From assembly GCA_004802725.1 (NCBI GenBank), contig SGPM01000421.1, forward strand, positions 1 through 20,443: a stretch of DNA of 20,443 nucleotides. The letters run 5' to 3'. Under the pieces are notes generated by a model that made no database searches, was not told the DNA's origin, and worked only from the letters and a program-made list of their open reading frames with translations. Each line of letters opens with the position of its first letter. Positions within the stretch are counted from its first letter, which is position 1. Shown in pieces: positions 13,201 to 20,443 of this stretch. Origin of the DNA: Antrodiella citrinella. Its lineage: Eukaryota; Basidiomycota; Agaricomycetes; Polyporales; Steccherinaceae. The translations under genes and the position numbers were made by a program.

Positions 13201-15641
13201 CAACGCGCCCCACCTCTTCACGACACTCGCGATCTCCGTCCTCTGCTTCGCGCCGCCCTCTTCCACGACCTGTATCTTCTCAACGATTGCCTTCACGACC
13301 GCTTCTCTGACCTTCTTCAAATCCACGTTACTCGCCATACGCAGCGTCTTGAGCTCGACCGCGGCGTTGTCCACGGAGTGACCCTCGGCGAACGCACGTT
13401 CGAGGGATTGCGAAACTTCGTATTGGAACTCTTCTTGGGCGGCGGTTTCTTGGAGCGCATGGATGGCAGCGGCACCAGTGGCCGGAGATGAGTAAGATGT
13501 TGCACTGCTGACGGCGGATAGGGCGTTGGAGTGGAGGGAGTCGTCGGAGTCGCTGTCGCTGTCGGAATCGATATCGTCTGCGACGGAGTCGTCTTCGGGT
13601 TCGAGCTCCATGTCTGAGCATGTATCGCCTACAGAAAACACTCAGCTCAGGACTCGGAATGATAAACAACGCGGTAAAGTTGAACGTACCGAGACGCATG
13701 AGACGTTGATTGTAATAACGCTCAACCTCGTCAATGTCTTCGTCGTCTTCACGAGGACCTTGAGGCCATACAATGGCGTTAGACCCTTCACCAATCATTA
13801 CCGACACATCGTCTTGGTCTATCAAACTATCAGCTGAAAAATTCGAACCAAACTTGATCAAAGTCACTCACGAGCTTCCACATCTTCCAACTCCGAATCC
13901 TCATCTTCATCATCCTCACTTTCGTCATGCTCCTTCCCAGAGCCATTCAGCGCCTTCTTCAACACCTCTCTCCTCTTCGACACCCTGTCAAACGGTCCGA
14001 GCCGCGCATTCTTCCCGAGCACGACTCCATCTCCGACCAAAGACCCCCGGTCGATCCGACTGCCCTCCTTGATCGTGACATTCGCGCCAATAATGCATTC
14101 TTCGATGACGCCACCTTCGCCGATCGTGGTGCCGTCGAAAATGTAGACGTTCTTGAGAACGACATTGGGAGCGATGAAGCAATTACGGCCGATGACGGAC
14201 GCCTGGATGCTCGCGTTGTCCGAGATGGTGGTCCCGGCGCCGATGAGACAATTGGTGCCGATTTTGCACGTTCTATGCACGAGACAAATGTATAAACATT
14301 TCCTCCTGACAACGAAGTAGAAAAGCGGGAGACGTACCGGGAGAGGGATACTGAGTTCCCTTTGGCAATGTACTTGTTCCCTCGAAGATGCTCGTATGAG
14401 TGTCCTCCCGGGTGGTTGTCATCCGGCACTAGTGGGAATGTCCACCGCGCTAGGATATCTTTGCTATATGACAGATTCGGAATATTAGAGGTGGCTTTCA
14501 GGCTACGGGGAGGGCTGAACACACCTGACTGCGTCATAACTGCGCGTATCCGCAACACGAGCGGCATACCCTTCTTTGAGGACATAACAATGGATGTTCT
14601 TCATGAGCAGGTCGGACGTGAGCACGCCATGCACGAAGTCTCGACGAATGTCACCGTAGTCGAAATTATCTTGGAATAATGAAGGTACCTGCGCCACGAA
14701 CACGTAAGAATAAGCTTCAGGGAAGGGTGTGAGGCTTTAGAGCTTACTTCTACGGAACAGACGTCTATGCAACAGTCAATCAAGTCATAGCGAACCTCTA
14801 CTTCTGGATGTTCCTTGAATATCTCGCGGGGTATTTGTGCGACCTTCTTGGGTGGGTATCCAGTGACAGACTCATAATGCAAGCACTCCGACGTATTGGC
14901 GTCCAACACGAACACCGCCGACTCGCCTTGCGACCTAAACACGCTGTCAGCTCCCGGCACAACAAAGCACAGCGGGGAGAAACGCACCTCGACCTATGCA
15001 CCGCCCCGCTCTCCTTCACACACATCGTCATAATAGCGTCCTTGTTCGTCCTCCTCCTCTCCTTGTGCACGCGCACGACCTCGTCGATCCGGACGTTGCT
15101 CACGAGGTCGCCCATGACCAGGACAAAGTCCGACGTGATGATCCCGCGCGTGTAGATGTCGCGCATCGCGTCTCCGGGCGTGAACGTCTCTTTCGACGTG
15201 ATGATGGGTACGATCTTGAGGCCGTACATCGGGTTGCTCCATTTTGAGTCTCTGTGAGGCGGGGGAGAAGGGAGTCAGCAGAGGGCCTGGAGAGGGAGAG
15301 GACGTGCTGGGACGCACCGAATGGCTGCTTTGACGAGGTCTGGGTATGACCTGCAAATCACGAATATCTCTTGCACACCCGCTAATGACAAACTCTCAAA
15401 CGTCCAGTCCAGTAACGTTGCATTGCACACGGGCAATAAGCACTACAACACAACCAGTCAGCATACATTCCAACCCCAGCACACCGTGCCCCAAAGCGAT
15501 CGGAACAGAACAACTCACTCTCGGCTTCCCGACGGTCAACGGTTTAAATCTCTTGTTAAAGCTATCGGCGAGGATGACAGCTTGAAGCACGTCGTCCTCG
15601 TCCGTGAGTTTCTCCTTTCCCGCTGAGGATTTTGGCGGCAT
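10227..15641 (-). CDS. Translation initiation factor eIF2B subunit epsilon with a giant acidic C-terminal extension
   Basis: Exons: 15641-15519, 15442-15318, 15251-14988, 14934-14748, 14688-14525, 14463-14338, 14272-13872, 13833-13690 (or from 13818), 13628-13150, 13087-10754, 10673-10227; about 1,597 aa. eIF2B epsilon is the catalytic subunit of the eIF2 guanine-nucleotide exchange factor. A nucleotidyltransferase-like domain starts near residue 20 (LQAVILADSFNKRFKPLT; CLLPVCNATLLDWTFESLSL). Hexapeptide beta-helix repeats fill about 330-420 (IGTNCLIGAGTTI, IGRNCFIAPNVVL, IGEGGVIEECIIG). The C-terminal W2 exchange domain (about 560-735) includes ELKTLRMASNV and ends RCWAVGSKMIEQFDEQESSEEE. 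Known homologues stop soon after W2. Here the frame stays open for about 714 more codons of acidic Ser/Glu/Asp blocks, then a last exon of 148 residues. Core identity is very sure; the tail and the last-exon frame are less so. The start MPPKSS has A at -3. Confidence 0.93.
11060..12886 (-). repeat. Coding low-complexity array: acidic Ser/Glu/Asp blocks of the eIF2B epsilon tail
   Basis: About eleven acidic blocks of roughly 12-35 residues (for example SSEEESDEEDESEEE, EEDEDEEESEEEES, DEDEDEEDEDEDEEDE) alternate with Pro/Ala/Thr/Ser/Val-rich spacers. The spacers carry almost no Lys or Arg. Many Ser are followed by acidic residues at +1 to +3, fitting casein kinase 2 consensus sites. At DNA level the plus strand is an imperfect TCC/TCG/TCT microsatellite, densest at 11620-11725. 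The blocks vary in sequence, so this is degenerate repetition rather than clean tandem copies. Confidence 0.85.
12634..12657. repeat. (CCG)8 trinucleotide microsatellite coding for eight Ala
   Basis: Eight perfect CCG units on plus, read as GCG codons on minus, give a poly-Ala run between Lys and the acidic block ESSEEESDEE. It should be length-polymorphic between strains and can change in whole codons without breaking the frame. Confidence 0.95.
13819..13871 (-). other. Ambiguous short intron in eIF2B epsilon: 38 or 53 nt
   Basis: Donor GTGAGT at 13871. Two acceptors keep the same frame: TTTTTCAG at 13834 (38-nt intron, adding five residues, P-D-S-L-I before D) and TTTGATAG at 13819 (53-nt intron, joining A-H-Q-D-D). 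The first has the better pyrimidine tract. The second matches the usual intron length here, but its possible branch CTGAT is close to the AG. Confidence 0.6.
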
Positions 15642-16628
15642 TGTTATGCCAGAGCAGTGGTAAAAGGGGAGGTATGATGATGATGTAGACAGAAAAAGTT
15701 TGTGGGTGGCGGCATGTGGCTTGAGCTTACAGTTATGACTCGGATTCGGATCGATCAGGCGCCCGCTGGTTATTGTACGTACGAATGCGGTGGACTGCTG
15801 CATCGACACTCCCTTCAGTCTCTTCATTTGACCAAATAACTTGTAGTTGTGCTGTCAGGAAATTCGTATTCTGTATGTCACGAATGTTGGAAGTTCGCAT
15901 GATGTGAAAAGTTCATAACATCGACACTGAAGCTCGAGATGCGCAGAACGCTCTCAGATCTCACCCTCGCTGTACCTACTGATCCTCACGCCACGATATT
16001 CCTCCGACGTTTCGCGGACAAACAAAAGCAATACTCGGCCCCGTTCGATAAAAGGCATCACACGATCACTGAACAGACGTACACTCGGAACTCGATGCAT
16101 GTAACGAGACAAGAGCCAATTACAGGAGTGGAGAACTGAGACAGACACAGCAACGGCGAGAATAACACTGACCGCACGACGTGGTACTGAAAGGATGTCA
16201 CGAATGCAAACGTGGAGGATGTAGAGAGATGGGTATTGCGTCGATAGAACATATGAACCTCGAACGTAAAAGTAAATCAACAGCTAACAGATCGGACGAT
16301 TAAGGCGGTGTTGAAGTGACGCGGGCGAGTTAGCAATCGTCAAGCAGGCAGACATGATGTGGATGTGGTCGAGTCGTGGGTGTGATTCGAAAACAAGATG
16401 TGGTGAAGCGCAACGCACAAATGATAACAACATGAACTAGGACCCGCGTCGTATTATAAGGTAGTGAAAGAGGGAGGTAACCAAAGCGAAGAGAAAGTAA
16501 GTTGGAAACGGGAATCCATATAAATCCTGGGTAACTTTGGATAACCGATCCGATAGAAAAAAAGAGACATTAGAAGGGCATTCGTGAGAGTCATCATAGT
16601 ATAGAAGATGGAACTGCAGACGATACGT
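15642..16628. other. Intergenic: eIF2B epsilon promoter and 3' flank of the Ala/Glu/Pro-rich gene
   Basis: About 1 kb between two minus-strand genes. The eIF2B epsilon frame stays open upstream of its ATG to another ATG at 15827, but those 62 codons do not resemble the family. No convincing TATA box was found near 15700-15850. 16150-16628 should contain the 3'UTR of the neighbour. No gene is supported. Confidence 0.55.
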
Positions 16629-17858
16629 CTATGCAGCAGCAGCGACGACGGGAGCAGCCGGGGGCGCCTCGACCTTGGGCTCTTCAGGTGTTGACTCTTC
16701 AACCTTAGCTTCCTCAGTAGCGGCAGGGGCTGCGGCCTCCTCCTCGGCGGCGGGGTTCTCGAGAGGAGCAACAGGAGTGGGCTCCTCAATCTTGGGGGGC
16801 TCCTCCTCGACCTTGGGGGGAGCAACAACCTCAGCCTTGGGAGAACGCGACTTGAAGAAGCTCTCAACGCGCTGGGAAAGGCGGCGGGAGACCTTGGGAG
16901 ACTTGGGAACGGGAGCTTCCTTCTTCTCTTCCTTCTTTCATAGCAAGTTAGTAAATGCAGTAGACATAACTGACAGACTTATGTACCTTCTCTTCTTTAG
17001 GCGTCTCAGCGGCCTTAATAGGCTCAGCCGCGGGTTCAGCGGCAGCCTCGGGAGCGGCGGCGGTCTCGCTGTCGGAAAGACATTGTGAGACATTCAGAAA
17101 GCGAGGAAGTTCATGACTCACGTCTCCTTGACGGGCTCAGCGACAGCAGGCTCCTCGACCTTGGGGGCCTCGGCGGCAGATGCTTCCTCAACGACGGGGG
17201 CCGCCTCCTCCTTGGCAGCCTCGGGAGCAACCTGGAAACAAATGCATCAGAATGTGGATCAGACTGAGATATGAATACAACAAACCTCCTCCTTCTTCTC
17301 AACCTTCTTGGGGGCAGTCTTCTCTTTCACCTTCTTCTCGACCTTGGTCTTCTCGCTCTTGAAAGGAGCAAGGAGCTTGTGGAGAAGAGAGGGACTCTTG
17401 GGCTTGGGCGACTCAGGAGCAGGCGCATCAGCCTGATAAACATGAGACACGACCTTGCACGTCGAGCACACGAAATGACTTACAGGCTTGGCTTCCTCAG
17501 CAGCGGGGGTCTCAGCAGCGACATCCTTGGCGGGCTCGGCTTCAGTAGCGGGAGCGGCGGCGGCATCCTGCAGGCGGCAATGAACAAGTCAGATGACACG
17601 TCAATGAACAACAAGAGAATAGACACGAACCTCAGTGGGCTTGGCGTCCTCCTTTGCCTCCTCCTGCAGAAGACAGACGCGATGAGAAATGGATGGCACG
17701 CGACAAGAGAATGAAAGAGAACGTACGGCAGCAGGAGTGGCCTCTACCTTGGGCTCTTCGACGGCCGGGGTGGCCTCGACAGCAGGGGTAGTCTCAGTGG
17801 GCTTGACATCCTCGACGGGAGCAGCGGGGGTGGCAGCGGCAGTCTCAACGGCAGACAT
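16629..17858 (-). CDS. Unrecognised Ala/Glu/Pro/Lys-rich, probably disordered protein (297 aa)
   Basis: Exons: 17858-17727, 17663-17631, 17567-17484, 17432-17286, 17231-17122, 17068-16987, 16934-16629; introns 63, 63, 51, 54, 53 and 52 nt. Total 298 codons including TAG. Most of the chain is acidic Ala/Glu/Pro/Val repeats (EATPAVEEPKVEATPA). Two basic, Ser-Pro-rich modules with hydrophobic helices interrupt it: about 88-130 (SPSLLHKLLAPFKSEK, then Lys-rich) and about 203-231 (SPKVSRRLSQRVESFFKS). No signal peptide, membrane segment or catalytic motif is seen. Codon use is strongly biased (GCC/GCT, CCC, GAG, AAG), more than in its neighbours; with the 5'UTR intron and long CT-rich leader this suggests high expression. 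I do not know its function. The amphipathic basic helices could bind membrane, actin or nucleic acid, but that is a guess. Intron 6 has a perfect TACTAAC branch site. Confidence 0.85.
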
Positions 17859-17867
17859 TATGAATGA

Positions 17868-17982
17868 CTAGTGAAAGAGTGAGCCGTGAGTATGAGTTTT
17901 GTTTGTACGACGATTGGGACGCGACAAGGACAAGAGAGGGAAGGAAGAGGAGGAGAGAGTACGAAGGAGAAAGTAGACTTAC
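17868..17982 (-). other. 5'UTR intron of the Ala/Glu/Pro-rich gene
   Basis: The minus strand reads CTAAC|GTAAGT at 17982 and CTTTCACTAG| at 17868, a 115-nt intron ending nine nt before ATG 17858. Long introns just before the ATG are common in highly expressed fungal genes. Based on splice consensus only. Confidence 0.75.
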
Positions 17983-18115
17983 GTTAGACGGGTATAGGAA
18001 GAGAGAGAGGTGGGCAGAGAAACGCCTTCTGAATGCCTATGCCTGAGGCTGAGAGAGAGAGGAAGAAGAGAGAGATAGGGAGGAGAGACTGACCTCGCTC
18101 TTCTTATCCCAATTC
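17983..18115 (-). promoter_or_regulatory. CT-rich leader / probable transcription start region of the Ala/Glu/Pro-rich gene
   Basis: On the minus strand this stretch is dominated by CTCTCT and TCTTCC runs (the plus strand shows GA repeats at about 18050-18088). Pyrimidine-rich tracts of this kind often mark transcription starts of strongly expressed filamentous-fungal genes. No clear TATA box was seen within 150 nt upstream. Confidence 0.4.
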
Positions 18116-18937
18116 GGTGGCGAGAACAAACAAAGCTAAACTCGTTTGGGCCCAGAGGAACCTTCCGCGTTTGGTCACGTCCCCTCGCCTACCGTCTTCC
18201 CCGCAGGGCTCTCGCGTCTTTTTCTTTCATTGCCCGGCTACTAGGGTCTTTGTATCTGTACAACTTTCAGCCCTATGGACGCTGCGACAGCGACGAATGC
18301 ATTGCTTTCGAACGAGAGGGAGTGCGAGCGATGTGCCGGCAACTGCCCTCCGGAAAAAGTTTTCGCAGGGATGAGTTCATGTATCAATAATGGGCTTTTT
18401 AGCCGAAAGAAGCCAGTGTGCTTGTTCTAGCGACGATCTGAACATCACGTCTTCCATCACAACGAACTGTGTTCCAGGCGGACACTCGCTGCGTCCACGA
18501 CGTATGCCGTTGGGCTGTACGAGGGTGCAGAGCAGAAGAGGAGGCGTAGAGCGAGCAGCTGTTCTTTGAACCGGGCGCGACTGAACAAACACTGATCCGG
18601 ATCTCAGATCCGTCCTTCTTACGTTTCATGTCTTTTGCGGTAACCTTCCCACACTCCCGCTTGGCGTCTCTCGACGCGTCCAGTCGCTCCCTTACATAAA
18701 GAACACAACGCGTCCCTCCTTTTGTTCCTCGTTCATTCTGCAGTCCTCCACAACGCCCTCAATGGACACAATAACGCGCTCGTCGCGTCCGCTGCGGCCA
18801 GTACACATGCCCGCCTCTCCAAGTGGTTTCGCTCCTCGTCTGCTCACAAACAAACCCGACTATAGCCCCATCTCTCGCGCTGGTCTCGCGTCTGAACCCT
18901 TCCCTGTACTCCAATTCCGCTCAGTACTCTTGTCGCC
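18116..18937. other. Divergent intergenic region between the Ala/Glu/Pro-rich gene and the pali gene
   Basis: This holds the promoters of two divergently transcribed genes. A TATA-like TACATAAA on plus at 18694-18701 lies about 240 nt before the pali ATG. An upstream ATG at 18762 opens a 68-codon frame that overlaps the pali start in another frame. The open frame on minus at 18377-18592 has no recognisable content. No gene is supported. Confidence 0.5.
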
Positions 18938-19945
18938 ATGTTCGCAGTTGTGGCACCCATCCTGCTAGCCCTCGCATTCCTCCTTCTACTTCTCGTCTCC
19001 CTCTCCGTTCCAATCATCAAGACCATCTACATCTTCAAGCTCGCCGCAGACGTCTCGTCCTCCCTTCTCAAGTCCGGAGCATCTGGCAGCGCCCAATTCG
19101 GTGTTTGGGGATATTGTCTTTCGGCGATCGACGTCTCGTGAGTATGCGGTGTACATCGTGATTCGCCCCCACTACTTACTAACAGTCGTCCTGTGACCGC
19201 TCATCTCCCATGCTCCGCAACTCAATAGCGTCGTCGGCATCAACCATGACAGCCATGGCCAGTGCTCCAGTCCCCATCTAGGCTACAGCTTTGATAGCAC
19301 CATCGCAAACGCTCTCCACGTGAACGGCATAGAGAACGACATCTCTCGCACGCTGACGGCGGCTTTAGTCTTGCATCCTATTGGTATGCACGTCTATTTA
19401 TTCTGACACGATAAGGATCCCCCTTACTCTTCTCGTCTTCCTAGCTTGCGGTCTCACCTTCTTGGCTTTGGCCTCTACAGCTGTCCTCCACTTCAAAGGA
19501 GGTGTCTCCAGGATTGCCACCACCTGCCGAGTCGTCTCAACTACCTTGGCTACGCTCTTGGCTGCTATTATCTTTACTGTGAGTATCGCAGGAGTAAATG
19601 TGGCACGCGATAAGGTTGCCGACCATACCGACGGTGATGTACACCTGACCGCAGGTAATGCAGTAAGTCCCTTAATTGACCCTTCCACCTCGATACGTTG
19701 TTGACCTGTTACGTTCCTTCTTCCCTAGATCTGGATGACACTGAGTGCTGCGATAGCGCTCTTCATCGTGCTCTCGGTCTTGTGCGTCGAGTTATGCACA
19801 TGCCGTAGGCGAACCAAGTGAGCATCTCTCATTTGATCCGTCCCTCCGAGGTTATCTGTCCTCCTCACCCGAATTTCTGATGAACCGCAACGTCATTCTC
19901 ACGTCTTCTTGTCTGATACTTCGCAGAGCCGCCGATAAGTATTGA
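18938..19945 (+). CDS. SUR7/PalI-family (pali-domain) four-helix membrane protein
   Basis: Exons: 18938-19137, 19229-19383, 19445-19662, 19729-19817, 19927-19945; introns 91, 61, 66 and 109 nt; 681 nt, 226 aa plus TGA. Helix 1 is residues 3-32 (APILLALAFLLLLLVSLSV). An extracellular loop follows with the family signature GVWGYC (55-60) and later C-SSPHLGYSFDS. Helix 2 is about 106-132, helix 3 about 143-168 and helix 4 about 192-216. The short cytosolic tail CRRRTKAADKY ends the protein. PalI/Rim9 members assist ambient-pH sensing at the plasma membrane, and SUR7 members organise eisosome/cortical domains; which applies here cannot be read. The tail is far shorter than that of Aspergillus PalI, as in many basidiomycete pali proteins. 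ATG context GTCGCCATGT is acceptable. The first intron has a closer cryptic acceptor at 19185 that would give a stop at 19226. Confidence 0.92.
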
Positions 19946-20443
19946 ATCTCCCGCGCCAAGATGTTCGATATCGACGTGAAACAGGACACTCCCCCGTTAA
20001 TGCGCTGCCACTACTTGGACGGTTGTTCTACGACGCTCACGACCTCACAACCTTCCTGTCCTTATCTGTATTACTTGCACCCGGACAATAATGTACCATC
20101 AGACTTCAGTATTATGTTACCACGAGACAAAATGATACCCTGATGTCATACCGAAACGTCGGATGGCGTGTTGTGCTCGATTCGGATAGCGGTTGGTCTC
20201 GTACACACATGTCGCTGAGATTTGCGACACGGCGCGGGCAACTATGCAAGCAAGAATCATCGATCATTCATACAACCAACAGCGGGTGAAACTAGATGAC
20301 GACAGATTGCACCGTTGTCTCTTTGACTCGGCGATATCATTGGTCAGCGAGGAAGATCATGATGGCCGGCGGTGTTGTTGTTGTTCGTGTTCGTGTTCGT
20401 CGTACATTCTGGACTCGATGGGCGAATATGTTGAGCACGGAAG
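19946..20443. other. 3' flank of the pali gene to the right edge
   Basis: The first part should be the 3'UTR of the pali gene. A 60-codon frame starting at 19961 has no recognisable content. At 20372-20400 there are short GTT and GTTCGT repeats. A minus-strand frame open from the edge to TGA 20359-20357 could be the last 28 codons of a neighbouring gene, but nothing in it is diagnostic. Confidence 0.5.

Noticed and set aside
15642..15827. Upstream in-frame ATG that would lengthen eIF2B epsilon by 62 residues
   Set aside because: The added residues do not resemble the family. MPPKSS at 15641 has A at -3 and directly precedes the nucleotidyltransferase-like fold.
19961..20143. 60-codon plus-strand frame after the pali gene
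   Set aside because: It starts 16 nt after the pali stop, most likely within its 3'UTR, and has no recognisable content.
20357..20443. Minus-strand frame open from the right edge to a TGA, with Glu-His and Gln repeats
   Set aside because: Only 28 codons and dominated by simple repeats. It could be the end of a neighbouring gene but cannot be supported from this window.

Overview
The window looks like nuclear DNA of a filamentous basidiomycete, probably an Agaricomycete. The evidence is gene structure: every recognisable gene is cut by short introns (mostly 50-110 nt, GTRNGT donors, YAG acceptors, several with a CTNAC-type branch site). The protein types also fit: a fungal pali-domain membrane protein, cytosolic aspartate aminotransferase, eIF2B epsilon and a PP4 regulatory HEAT protein. 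I placed the organism by family recognition only; no search was run. I resolved all splice sites by hand, checking that reading phase was kept across every junction.

Layout. Five genes lie on the minus strand and are transcribed leftward; one lies on the plus strand. From left to right: (1) a PP4 regulatory subunit 1-like HEAT protein, cut off by the left edge (1-3861, minus); (2) a complete eight-exon aspartate aminotransferase of 413 aa whose catalytic residues fall on or near the classical AAT numbering (4556-6409, minus); (3) a 76-aa AN1-type zinc-finger protein with a 5'UTR intron and a TATA box (7707-8003, minus); (4) a gene-poor stretch of about 2.2 kb; (5) eIF2B epsilon, with nucleotidyltransferase-like, hexapeptide and W2 domains, whose reading frame runs on past W2 into about 700 acidic low-complexity residues and a separate last exon, predicting a protein of about 1,600 aa (10227-15641, minus); (6) an unrecognised, probably highly expressed Ala/Glu/Pro/Lys-rich protein of 297 aa in seven exons with a 5'UTR intron (16629-17858, minus); (7) a four-helix SUR7/PalI-family membrane protein of 226 aa (18938-19945, plus), divergent from gene 6.

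The genes are housekeeping functions (nitrogen/carbon transamination, translation initiation, phosphatase targeting, cortical membrane sensing) and I see no operon-like or pathway cluster. No mobile element, CRISPR array, tRNA or rRNA was recognised. The most unusual object is the giant acidic C-terminal extension of eIF2B epsilon. Its last exon is open in two reading frames, each reachable through a different in-phase 3' splice site. Secondary points of interest are several places where splicing choice would change the product: the AAT N-terminus, the first intron of the Ala/Glu/Pro protein, the first intron of the pali gene, and a possible 38-nt intron in eIF2B epsilon.
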